Positions 47,001 to 57,484 of a stretch of 64,000 nucleotides of DNA are shown here, in pieces. Made by a program: the position numbers and the translations under genes. Within the stretch, counting starts at the first letter, position 1. Every line of letters begins with the position of its first letter. The notes beneath the pieces are model-generated. The model saw only the letters and a list, made by a program, of their open reading frames with translations. It did no database searches and had not been told where the DNA came from. The stretch comes from Takakia lepidozioides (lineage: Eukaryota > Streptophyta > Takakiopsida > Takakiales > Takakiaceae), in NCBI GenBank assembly GCA_030704615.1, contig CM060734.1, positions 58,110,042 through 58,174,041 of the forward strand, in the 5' to 3' direction.

Positions 47001-50000
47001 TATTCCCACCATTCGGACTGCCCTTTGTGACAGGTGCTTTTTTCTTCTCCATTTTGAAGGGTGAAAATTTACTAGTATTTGTTTTGGCTGATCTTGTATT
47101 CATTTAACCCTTGTTCTAAACTTTGTCTGTTGGCATTTTATGCAGGGTTCCCGAAGTTCGAGAGGCAGCTGGCTTAGCATTCAGCACACTGTTCAAGGTC
47201 TGTTCTTGACTTGTTTTCTGCTGAATTGAGTAATATTGCTTGGGTCTATTATCATTAAAGTGGGCCAGGCTGTAAGAACACTGACCGAGAAATCTATGGA
47301 CGGGTTTGATTTTTCTCTGATTTTAGATGCCACTTTCATCTGACAGAGTGCAGGGATGCAAGCAGTTGATGAGATTGTTCCTGCTCTTCTTCATGCTTTA
47401 GAAGATGATGACACCTCGGCAACTGCTCTTGATGGCCTTAAGCAGATTCTCAGGTATTTCTGAAGGAAATTCTTTGGAAGCATGCTTTAGAAGTTTCGTG
47501 GTTTTCAGCAAGGTGCTGAAGTATGAAGGCACAGCTGACCATTGTTTGTATCTGTACCAGTGTGAGAACAGCAGCAGTACTCCCACATATCCTGCCAAAG
47601 CTGGTGCATCCACCCTTGACGTAAGCTTCTGGCTCTTGGGACATGTCACCACTCTTTCAACTTTCAATTCATTTTTTACTGTGTGGTTTGTGTCGTGCAC
47701 TACGTACCATGGTTTGTGACATGTATTATGTACCGTGTGTGTGTATTCTGGACTATGTTTGCAATGCATCAAGACCACTTAATGACATTTGGTTCCTAAA
47801 CCTTGGGTTCACATCCATACAACCTTTATAAAGTAGGCACATATGATGATAATGGCTCTGCATTTTCTTTTGTCCTGTCTAAGGTTTGATTTCTTGCAGT
47901 GCTTTCAATGCACATGCGCTAGGAGCTCTGGCAGAGGTGGCAGGGCCTGGTCTAAATACCCACATGCCCACTTTATTGCCACCATTGATATTCTCCATGG
48001 GTGATGAGGATCAGGTGACTACTACTCTTCTGCATCTGTCACTTTTTATTTTGGGACACCTTCTTGATTGTCCCTCTATTAGTGCAATTTCAAAGCCTGC
48101 TGTTGTCTGATGGTATGTTTGCTATGATCTGGTGATTTGGTGATCACACTTTCAAGTCCTTGGGGTGAGGTTCAGGCAACCGTGTTGCTCCGTTAGATTG
48201 TGTCCATTTTCCAAACCGAAGGCAGTAGCCCTTCGGCACCATAGTTTACACTTGCTTTGGCAGGGGTCAACCTTTTTGGTGATCACCTTTCTTGAAGCAC
48301 AGACGTTTTTCCACTGTAATGTTATGGTGCAGGATGTTGCTCCTTTGGCAAGACGTGCTGCCGAAACGGTGGTATTGGCAGTTGATGCGGAGGGGCTTGA
48401 CTCTCTTGTGTCCGAACTTGTGCGAGGCCTTGGGGATTCACAGGTGGGTTTTGCAGGGTTGCAAGCTGAACACGACACTTTTGAGGTAGTGCCTAGCACT
48501 TGAACTTGGGGAGTTACAATTTAGGTTTGACCTTCAGTTGAACCATTATGTCTTTTGGACTTGAGTTTCTGAAGTTCACCAAGCTTCTGATTAGTTGTTG
48601 GACGTGTGCAGGCTGCTGTGAGAAGGGGGTCAGCGTACCTTGTGGGTTTTCTCTTCAAAAACACAAAGCTGGGCATTGAAGATGATGTTCCCAATTTTCT
48701 TTCGACCTTGCTTGTCATGCTCACTGATCCTGACCAGCAAACTGTCCAGGTCAGTAATGGTGCTGTTCTCTTTCATGTTTGCTCCCATACATGCACTTCA
48801 TAAACCATCTCTTTATGTTTCTTTTATAAGGTGTGATTTTACAGTATCAGTGTTTATATATGCCAATAATCTCCTGTACCTGCATTTCAGGCTTCATGGG
48901 AGGCACTGGGAAGTGTAACAGGGACGGTTGCCAAAGAGAATCTTCCTTCTTATTTGAAAGTTGTTTGTGATGCTGTTTCTACTGCCAGAGACAAAGAACG
49001 CCGCAAGCGCAAGGTTGGTTATACGTTTGACCTTACATAAATGTTTCTTCTTTCTTCATCACATCCAAGCAAGACCGCAATTGACTCATTAGAAGGGAGC
49101 TTATGGAACTACATGTCAGGAGAACCTGGAAGCTACCCAATCTCACGACAAAGCACCATTTCTATTGAGAAACATTCTTGGTTCTCCGAGATGATAGAAT
49201 CTTGCGGCCCAATTACCTTTCGGCCTCTTTATCTCCTTCTCTCCTGAGGGCATTAGGATGGTTCATGGTGGGCTCCCACAACGTACGGATAGAGACTGGC
49301 AGACTTGCAGCGGGAGGACTGCCTATGTCCAGCTTGTATAGGGAACAACCAGGAAATTGAAACTGAAGTACACTTCTTCTATTGTCTTCTATACTATGAG
49401 ATCCGTGGGAGATTCCACTTTCTATTCCGTGGAACCCAATCTCTCACTGAAGTCTTTCATTATGAAGACCAGAAATACTCGGCAGCTTACCTGCACGAGG
49501 CATTCACCCTTAGACAATCTCTCGAACAATAGCTTTTATCTGTGGTTCTGATTTTGTTTCCTTTCTCATGTTTTTCTTTCATTTTGCCCCATAAGCACTA
49601 TGAGCTTTCCGCAGACGTTATGAAGCACCATTTCATTTCATTTCATGTCTTCTTTCTGTCGGGGGAATGGCCTAGAGGTAAACACTGAGAGGATACTGTC
49701 TGTCAGGTCTGCACTGCCAGAAGTGGAAACAGAACACTCTTTCTTCCCCCTGTGCTGCACACTACGATCTCTTTAGAACTTCCCAATCTTTGGTGGGGAA
49801 GCCTTGAGCTTTGAAGATTCAAAGTGCCTCAGGCCTACCTGCTCGAGGCAATTCATCTTCCAGGCAACACTTAATGTATTTTGAATTAGTTCTTGGTTTG
49901 TTCTACCATGTCCCCTGGACTGTTGTTGATGTTATAAAGTTTCTTCATTTCTTTCCTTTGTTAAGATTGTGACGGTCCTTCTTTGTGTCCTTGTTGGGCC

Positions 50001-53000
50001 TCCTGTTGCTGTGATAAATTCCTGTTGTTCATGAGTGGTCCCTACTGATTTCAGGGAGGAGCCATATTGATTCCTGGCTTTTGTCTTCCAAAAGCTTTGC
50101 AGCCTGTATTGCCAATCTACCTACAGGCAAGTTTTACATCAACTCTCTTTAACGCAACCTAAGAGTATTCTCCCGGTTTCATTCTTCCTGGACCTGGTTA
50201 TGTTCTTTGGACCTATTGTGATAAGTTGGGGACAGTCCATGGCATCAATGGTATTTTGGAAATGGGGTGCAGGGGCTTATGAGTGGATCAGCAGACCTGA
50301 GGGAGCAGGCAGCAGAAGGGCTTGGGGAGTTGATTGATGTCACAAGCGAGGCGGCTTTGAAGCCATTCGTGGTTCCTATCACTGGGTATGGCGGTTTTTT
50401 TGTGTGCAATGCCGTACATGATGATCACCTCTTTGTTGTCTGTAGAATTTGTTTCTTCTGAAGGCTGAGGTTATTAACCTTGCACTCATTACAAAGGGAC
50501 TGGCTGATGCTGGAAATGTAGGCCTCTTATACGGATTATAGGAGATAGGTTCCCATGGCAAGTGAAGAGTGCAATCCTTGCGACGCTTGGAGTTATGATT
50601 AGCAAGGGTGGCATCGCTTTGAAGCCTTTCCTCCCACAACTTCAAACAACATTTATCAAATGCCTGCAAGACAATACAAGGTCAGTGGACCATCTGCTTC
50701 CCGATGGATTGCATAGTCTTATCCCCTACCCTTTGGTTGCTCTTGCACCCTGATCTGCCTTCCTCTCTCTACAAGGTAGTAGCTACCCAACAATTCAACA
50801 AATCTCATTTTACAGCATTTAGGAAGTATTGCAAATGAAATGAAATGAAATGAAATGGTGCTTTATAACGTCCGCGGAAAGCTCATAGAGCTTTGCAAAG
50901 AAAGGGAACCAAGGTCAAAGGAAGATCAGGTGGACTGTGGTGAGCAGCAGGGGGGTCACAAATCACATAAAATGGACCAAGGATGTTCATATGCTGAATT
51001 TGCACGTGCAGATCCGTGCGATCAAGAGCAGCCTGGGCTTTGGGAAAGCTCACAGGTTTGAGCGCCCGGGTTGATCCCCTTGTTGGAGACCTCCTCTCTG
51101 GGCTTCAGGTCTACCTTGTAACCTCAATTTAATATCCTGCTTCTCAGCCATCAATCTGTAGGGTAGGTAGCATCAAGCCAAGTCCATTTTGCTAGGACTC
51201 AATGATTATAGATGGCTCAGCAATGCTTGTGTTCGTCATTAAGTACTGGAAACATAAGGGAAATCTCTGTCACTGTTCTGTTCTTGGTAAAGTCATTGAT
51301 TTCATTTTTTTCTACGGTGCCTCTTACCTGTAGCCTCAAGTCCAGTGGAGGTCCATCATTCGAAACTGACAACAGCCTTTGATACAATATATTTGGAGTT
51401 TATCCTGTAGACCTCAGAAGGAGGAGTGAAGGAGGCTATGCTGGTGGCATTGAAGGGGGTTATGACACATGCTGCCAAAAGTGTCAGTGCACCAGTCATT
51501 GCCCGTGTGCTGATAGCCTTACAAGACCTGTTACCTGCCGATGAGGATGATGTGAGGGCCTCTGCAGCAACCACATTGGGCATTGTTTCTCAGGTTTGGA
51601 CCCTCATTGGTTCATCTTGGGTGTGATTTCCAGTCCCCTTGTCACAAGATTTACAGCTCAGGTCTGGTTGGTTAGCATCTCAATCTCTCCTCAACCTTAG
51701 GATGGGTACTACTTAGAGTCATGGCTGAGAGTGAAACGATAATAGGGTGAAGCAGTACCCGTGGATGGTGGCATAGGCACAGCGGGAATGCTTGATTACT
51801 GAGACAATTATGGGTTTTGGTTCTGGTTCTGACCTAGGGACCTTCTGGTTTCTATGCCTGGATGGCTTGTAGCATTTTGTCCTGATAGGCAGGAGTGGGG
51901 TTAGTATGTGGGAGATGCAGAGTTTGGTAGTCTACTGCAGGCATTGTCAACACCAGGCTCTTCTCAAGCCTGGACACTCCGTCATGGGTCCACATTAGCC
52001 TTGGCTTCTGTCCTTCGACATGCTGCTGCACGAGTGTGTACTTCACCATCCTGGCTTTCATCGCTGGTGGTGTCCCTCAAAACCAGAGCTAAGGATGACA
52101 AGGTACAAAATCATCTGAGTTGAAATTATGCAGAGTAGAGGATAGCAATATGCTTGAAATTGTCTTCGCCCTGTATGCATCTCTATGCATCTCTACCTGC
52201 ACTTGTCAGAAGTAGCCCTGCTGTTTTGATGCTTCAAAATGGTTGTGCATGGCAGGTCCCTATTCGAGGAAGTACAGGCAAAGCCATAGGCAGGTTGCTG
52301 GTGTTCCAGCTGAAAGACAGTCCTTCCCCTCCTTCAGTTGGAGAGTTGCTGCCAGTACTAAGCTCTCTGTTGAGTGATGATTCGAGTGACGTGCGCAGAC
52401 GTGCTCTAAGTAGTGTCAAGGCAATGGCCAAGGTAATAATCATCGATGGAGTATGCATACTAGTTTCTGAAATAATGTACATTGCAATGTTCACTTGCCA
52501 AGGTCATCATGAAGTAATCAACTTTTTTATATTTTTCTACCTACATGTACAGTCAACCCTCTATAAATGTTACTTTAGGAAGGCCAAAAAAAAGAACTAA
52601 TAGAGAGGGTTAACACTTAAAAGAATAAATAGAACTAACTTAGAAAAATCTTCAATTAGAACCTCCCAATGATTTTCAGGCTACTTATACAGAGGAAAGT
52701 TTACTGGGAAAGATATCTGTTTTCTAAATTTCTATTAACTTGTAACATGTTACCACTTACCATGTATTTTTGTAGGGAGCAAGATTTTATTAACACTTAT
52801 CCACGGAACATTTAGAGAGGGTTGATATTTATCACTCTCTTCCTGACTGGAATCTACTTGACTGAATCATCACATGCAGGTGAATTTAGACGGGCTGGTC
52901 TCGGTGGTGGGCCCTGGGGTGGCCGACTGTCTCAAGGACAGCAGTGCACCCGTTCGTATGGCTGCTGAGCGATGTGCACTCCACCTCTTCCAACTCCCTC

Positions 53001-53683
53001 GGGGTATACATTGGATATTCATCCCTCTCTTTTCTCTTTGATGTGGCATGTTGCCACTGAAAAGAGTCCCTGCAATGTCAGCTGTCAGCAACAGTCAACA
53101 TAATCATTCTACATGATCTTTGGAAAGTTTAATGTGATCATGGTTTTCATTGCTCAATTATTGCTTTACTCGAGGATGACAAAGCAAAAGGACATTAACC
53201 CATGAGAGAAGGGGGAATGTAGTTGTGAGTTTGTTAAGCTTTCAATGCTCAAAATGAGCTTGCTCTCTGTCAGATGTTCGTCACAGCATTTTGATGCATT
53301 TGGGCAGTTTGGGCTCTTCTGAACAAAGGAAGGTAACATTCTGATTCCATTGGCTGGCTGTCCATGGCAGGTGTTGAGAATGTGCAGGCAGCGCAAAAAT
53401 ACATTACTGGCTTAGATGCCCGTCGAATCGCAAAGCAACAAGAAGCCAGGTGTGCTGGGTGTTCCCATCTTTTCCTGTGCTCTGTCTGTGGTCCAGACTT
53501 TACACTTTAGAGTGGTTCATGACTTCCCCTCTTATCCAATATGTTCCATATTTAGAAGTAGTGAAGCTTGGGAATGCAGACTCAGTTTCTTCTCCAAGGA
53601 TCCATGTTAGCAATATTCTGATTTCTTGGTGGTTGGTCTGCAGCGATGGCAGCGAGGATAGTGAAGGAGACACTGTACTCTGA
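29038..53683 (+). CDS. GCN1: GCN1 / ILITYHIA, HEAT-repeat activator of the GCN2 kinase
   Basis: GCN1 binds ribosomes and GCN2 and promotes eIF2-alpha phosphorylation under amino-acid shortage or ribosome collisions. The 60 exons sum to 7923 bases, exactly 2641 codons with stop, with phases matching throughout. Exons: 29038-29152, 30310-30689, 30866-30997, 31307-31688, 32363-32509, 32910-33094, 33237-33363, 33919-33992, 34177-34253, 34490-34529, 34687-34853, 35158-35368, 35980-36057, 36561-36680, 36872-36931, 37305-37430, 37665-37773, 37913-38091, 38276-38572, 38862-38978, 39189-39290, 39405-39554, 39773-39940, 40107-40283, 40417-40539, 40733-40813, 40997-41113, 41343-41515, 41627-41704, 41898-42045, 42457-42579, 42882-42938, 43034-43144, 43466-43657, 43817-43990, 44289-44399, 44859-44928, 45080-45158, 45572-45674, 45960-46130, 46378-46500, 46719-46832, 46927-47033, 47146-47197, 47347-47453, 47561-47620, 47900-48014, 48333-48443, 48612-48749, 48891-49013, 50055-50126, 50273-50385, 50522-50680, 51012-51108, 51411-51593, 51905-52102, 52256-52432, 52880-53003, 53371-53449, 53644-53683. 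The protein is HEAT repeats throughout; the middle (exons 27-45, eEF3-like) is the most conserved, with [19 protein letters not shown] and [20 protein letters not shown]. It ends acidic ([13 protein letters not shown]). No inactivating change is seen. The N-terminal exons (1, 3, 8-17) are the least conserved and so the least certain. Confidence 0.95.
35816..35853 (+). repeat. Short LINE/SINE tail fragment in GCN1 intron 12
   Basis: AACGTTATAAAGCACCATTTCA matches the 3' tail of the LINE fragment at about 49617-49645 except for one or two bases (string shortened: ACGTTATAAAGCACC core). It is only the extreme tail, so it is either a very truncated insertion or chance preservation of an old one. 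Confidence 0.45.
44430..44783 (-). mobile_element. SINE-like retroposon in GCN1 intron 36
   Basis: The 354-base insertion is flanked by a perfect 16-base direct repeat (TCTTATTGCCAATCAT at 44414-44429 and 44784-44799). This is a target site duplication of LINE-mediated retroposition. On the minus strand its head reads TAGCCTTGTGGCC, an A-box-like Pol III signal, followed by CAGTTTGAGCGGG, a weak B-box-like stretch. Fragments of the same family are at 18957-19024 and 20041-20306. The clean duplication suggests a fairly recent insertion. It lies fully within the intron. Confidence 0.8.
49056..49647 (+). mobile_element. 5'-truncated LINE in GCN1 intron 50
   Basis: The segment encodes, with frame breaks, the C-terminal zinc-binding region of a LINE ORF2: [11 protein letters not shown], then CPACI and [14 protein letters not shown]. 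This fits the Cys/His motif C-x2-C...H...C after the reverse transcriptase. A short 3' UTR and an ATTTC-type repeated tail follow. A 10-base pyrimidine direct repeat (TCTTCTTTCT at 49046-49055 and 49648-49657) may be the target duplication, though it is low-complexity. At least two stop codons and a frameshift show it is dead. Confidence 0.7.
50126..50272 (+). other. GC-AG intron of GCN1 (intron 51)
   Basis: The exon ends CTACAG and the intron begins GCAAGT rather than GTAAGT; it ends GTGCAG. Reading frame and conserved protein (IYLQ then GLMSG) fix the junction. The other donors I traced in this gene are GT. Confidence 0.8.
50834..50900 (-). repeat. LINE-type 3' tail, inverted, in GCN1 intron 53
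   Basis: A GAAAT pentamer repeat is followed by GGTGCTTTATAACGTC and GCGGAAAGCTCATAG. This is the reverse complement of the tail of the LINE at 49056-49647. Only the last 60-70 bases are recognisable. It shows that more than one insertion of this LINE family, or of a SINE sharing its tail, hit the gene. Confidence 0.7.
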
Positions 53684-55698
53684 TGACTCTTCGTAAAGCT
53701 TTTGATTTTTCTTGGGTTTTTTGGACAAACTCAGAAATACTTCTTGATATGTTGAAGGAGTGGAAGGAGTATGTTTGTTGTAGATTGCATATAGCCCTTC
53801 CAGATGTCTAGATTTGGTAGTGCTATACTAGCTAAGGATTCATATAGAACCGAGGACCCCTGATAAAACTTGGCATTTCTATCTGTGTCATGGTAAGCAT
53901 GTAAGCTGCAGGCCTGGTAGTAAACCGATTGTCCTCTGGGTGGAACCAAAGTGCTCCCTTCTGTACTGAAGAGCATATGCTGATGGTCAGTATGCCTGTG
54001 GAATAGACTAGGTGTGAGTTGACTGATCCTTGGAACTCAGGACATGAGAAAATTCCTAGAGATTGGAGACCAATGCTTCTTTAACAGCATAAGAAGATTT
54101 TAGCTTTGTGTTGTAGATTCAGAGTGTTCACTAAAACCTTGGGACCTACTGTCGTCCCATCCTCTGCCACCAGATCCCAGATTATAAGAGAGCAGCAATC
54201 CAGCAGGAATTTATTGGCGGATTTGCTATGTATGCTTCAAGTCATCCTGTCAACCTAGAGTGAGCATGGTACTGGCAAAACCCATCTTGGACCATATGCC
54301 TTCAGGCCCTTCTTTTTCCTGGGAGTCCGATATCGTGGAAGGTCACAACTATTACTACTACAAGATCCCTCATCAAAAACCTGAGACACACGTAATGTGT
54401 TTGATCTGGAGACACTTGCAGACAGCCTTGCTTTCATTAGGTATTAAAGGGGTTGGTGCAACTTGTTGCTTGATCAAGGCAACTCCTCATCCTTAGTGTG
54501 GGTTGGGATTGCCACCAGTTGTGATAGTCTACATTTGAGCTGGGTCTAGTGTCAGTGTTTAGTCCAGTCATTGTATGCACATTGAAAATGCCGTATCACT
54601 CAGTTATCCTGTCCAAAGAGCTGTTTTAGTTCATGAATATCTGGAAGAAGTTGCCATACTTTTGTGACCATATGCCCTCATATTGAGTAACAACTCTCAC
54701 CTCCATAAAACAGGCTGCAGGAGAGGGAATGCATTGGCAGTCTGTCTCTGGCAAGACTTGCATCTTTGTTAAGACTGTCAAAGTTTTCTTAGATCCGTGG
54801 GGGCGCGTCATGAAGACTTGATATGGGTAGTTGATGGCCAGATTGTCTGTATATTTTGAGACTTGGCCTCATTTGTTTCTCCATGCATTTCACAAAAGTC
54901 AAGCATATATCTGAAGGAACCCTTGTTTCAGCAGCAAAGGTTGGAAGGCCTCTCAAGATGTGCTCATATCCACTGTTCAGAAAAGCTTCTCAGTCTCTGG
55001 CTTACGAGTGGGTCACATTGAGGGTCATGGGTGTTGATGTTGAGTTGTTATTTGTCGTTGAAAGGTCTCATACATGATGCAGTACCTTCACCCAAGTGTA
55101 CATGTCTGTCAAATTCAAGTGAAACACCATTAGTGAAAGAGTAAACTCCATGAAGTTATGATAACCCTGCCCATGACCTGCTGGAATGAAACAGATTCTG
55201 TGAACTTTGACAGAAGACATTGCCTCTCAAATCCTTGTGTCCAAGTAGGAAAGCTTCATATCATCAAACATGAAGATATCACAACAAGACTGTTGGTTTT
55301 ATCTTAGTTCACATTCACCTTCATCTTCACCTTGGAGATTAGTTTTTGTTGTCTTCCTCATAATTGGGTTCGTCAACGTCTTCCACTTCTCTTTTACTGA
55401 TAGCAATGCTACTTTCTCCTAGGCTTCTTCCTCTGCAGATACCTTTTAGCAACATTTGAGAATACTTCTCATAGCATGACACTTTTGCGCCCTGTGCAAT
55501 CTAGACAGTGGCGGTCCCCTCCCCCTAACCCTTGTGTTACTTTAAGAGAGAGGACTTGGCTTAATTAAATCATGCAACTCTTCCCAATTCGGACTAGGGA
55601 CTTTCAAATTTGGTGTGTATATGTATAATGAAATGGAAAAGTCCTCATCCCCGCCAATTTCACACATAAGAACCACACATCGTTGAAAATGTGCACTG
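53684..55698. other. GCN1 3' flank and intergenic DNA, no gene recognised
   Basis: The first few hundred bases should be the GCN1 3' UTR. Beyond it I see only short open frames on both strands and no known domain. It is not particularly repetitive. Confidence 0.45.
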
Positions 55699-56006
55699 TG
55701 TCAAGTTATTTTACCACTAGTGTGAAACTAGTTAGGAAATAGTTCGTTTTGATATATTGACATTTGAGATTGGTGCAAGTATCAATCCAGGGGTGAAGGT
55801 ATGTTTAGGCACTTGGCGTGGTTATCTCCATGGCAAGCGCGGTGGGCTCATCTTTCTCGAGTTGAGGCGCGGTGAGAGTTGAGCCCACCGCGCCTAGCTA
55901 TGGCGCCGTAGTATGGATTCCCTGGGTGTACTTGGCTTGACTTTATATGAGTGATGATGTGCAAAGTTTGTGAGCTCGGGAGAACTTGTATTCTTCTTAT
56001 TTATCA
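55699..56006 (+). repeat. Truncated LTR of the MTase-element family
   Basis: It is the reverse complement of the LTR at 6779-7105, starting TGTCAAGTTATTTTACC and ending CTTATTTATCA. The U3 part is missing, as in the 17348-17666 copy. It keeps GCGCCATAGC-type blocks and a strong internal palindrome around CTCGAG. It is oriented opposite to the main element. The family leader follows it (56007-56290), so it is a 5' LTR plus leader fragment rather than a simple solo LTR. Confidence 0.75.
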
Positions 56007-56300
56007 CTCGAGAAAGATGAGCTCGTATCTGTGAGTGCCAGATACGAGTCAGTTGTAGCACGACAACCAACATGTAGCCCAGTGGTAATGGGCACATACC
56101 ATGTTGGATGTGGTTGTGGGTTCAAACCACCATCTGGTGTGTCATGAAGGTGTCCACCTTCCTGCTGGCAGTGGTCCTTCGGGGTCAAGTGACACCATAA
56201 AATGGCGTCATGATTATTATTTTTTGATTAGTTGTAGCACCTGTGGTTTTTGCTTGAGAATGAGAGAAATCCAATTGGGATGTGAGGGAGCATCATCAAG
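56007..56300 (+). repeat. Leader fragment of the MTase-element family
   Basis: After the LTR the sequence continues as in the main element (reverse complement of about 17220-17347): CTCGAGAAAGATGA, the CTCGTATCT hairpin, AGTTGTAGCAC and TTTTTGCTTGAGAATGAG. Similarity fades after about 56270. A SINE splits it at 56062-56229. Confidence 0.65.
56062..56229 (+). mobile_element. tRNA-derived SINE inserted into the LTR-element leader
   Basis: The 168-base insert has a good Pol III A box (TAGCCCAGTGGT at 56075-56086) and a perfect-looking B box (GGTTCAAACC at 56119-56128), 32 bases apart as in tRNA genes. It ends in an A/T-rich tail (ATTATTATTTTTTGATT). It is flanked by an exact 11-base direct repeat, AGTTGTAGCAC, at 56051-56061 and 56230-56240. 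The uninterrupted target is seen in the other copy of the leader at about 17290-17300 (reverse complement). It is therefore younger than the LTR insertion. Confidence 0.9.
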
Positions 56301-57484
56301 TTCGTGTTACGAGTAGGTGGAGGTAGAGAACACATACTGGCACCTTCTTGGGTTTTGAATTTGGATCCCCTTCTGCAACTTTCCTCTTCCCTCTCTCATC
56401 TGCTGGAATTCTGTCTGCTCTAGGGTTTGTAGACCTTCTCCCGGTTCAGTGTTCCCCGGACTTCCACCTCCTTCAGTTTCCCTTCGAATCACCTCTGCTT
56501 CCATAGTCTGGTTTCCAACGCTCACTGTTCTCTCTGACTATGTGACAGCTGCAGCCTCATTCTCGGTCTGCTCTTGTGTTGCAGTCTCCGCGTTCACCTG
56601 CTGAGTCTCTCTCTAAGGGAAGTAAAATAAAGTGACTTCCTTCTCTTTCGTATCGTAGAAGGAACCCTCTCCAGCTTGACTACCTCTCTCCCTCTAAGTG
56701 CGAAAACTAGAAAGACAAAGTGACTCTTGATTTCTTCCGGAGTTGCGTGCATTGGGGATTGCCTCTAGAAGCATCGGATTCCCTCTCGCGTGACCGTTAC
56801 ACAAATGTCGTTCCCTTATTAGTGCACCTGCCAGCCATTAGTGGACAGCTGTTCGTCTGCAATGTAGTAATCGATGTCTGACGTGTGTCGCCCAAAATGA
56901 ACGGCGTGTCGTTTATTTGAACGGTTTCAATAATTGAAGATAACAGCGACAGATAATATAAATGAATACCACATTGCATATAAACAATGACTGCTCAGCC
57001 TAAACCAAAATGAGTGGGGATGGCATAGGACTCACCATGGGGTGGAGACCTCGAGGTGGGAGTCGTGGGGAGTCTTGGGACTCATCACGGTCCATTGGGG
57101 CCGCGGTGAGTGGGCCAAGACTCACCGCGACTCACCACCGGGAATCGAGGGTCTTCGTGGTGGTTCGCCATAAAATGGCATGGCTGGTTGTGAAACCCCC
57201 GCGGACAGCTACAGAAGTATATATAGGGAGTAGTAACCCCGAGAACGGTGCAAGCCCGTTGGTGACCAAAAACTAGTGAGTAAGCGAGCGAGCCGGAAAG
57301 CGACCAAAGAGTGGGGAGCTGTTCCGGACTGCCAACTACCAAAGGGAATTCCCGCTGGTTCCAAATCGGTGGAGGGTTCTTTGGGAGAACAAAGGGGGGA
57401 CCATTATGCCCCGGTGAGCAGCCGAAGCTCCAAGTTGGCCCGGCGGCCAGGTTAGGAGTCAGGCGCGCGCATCAAAGCGAGTAA
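56301..57484. other. Intergenic DNA, GC-rich with a TATA-like box
   Basis: No gene is recognised. From about 57010 to 57480 the sequence is GC-rich with several GACTCACC/CTCACCGCG motifs. TATATATAG at 57218-57226 is followed by a GC-rich transcript-leader-like stretch. It may be a promoter or part of an LTR, but no partner copy is in the window. Confidence 0.35.

Noticed and set aside
47398-47778. 126-residue minus-strand frame
   Set aside because: It overlaps GCN1 exons 45 and 46 and has no recognisable motif.
51012-51060. Apparent frameshift in GCN1 exon 54
   Set aside because: It disappears once the split codon with exon 53 (AG plus A) is used; the frame then matches the conserved protein.
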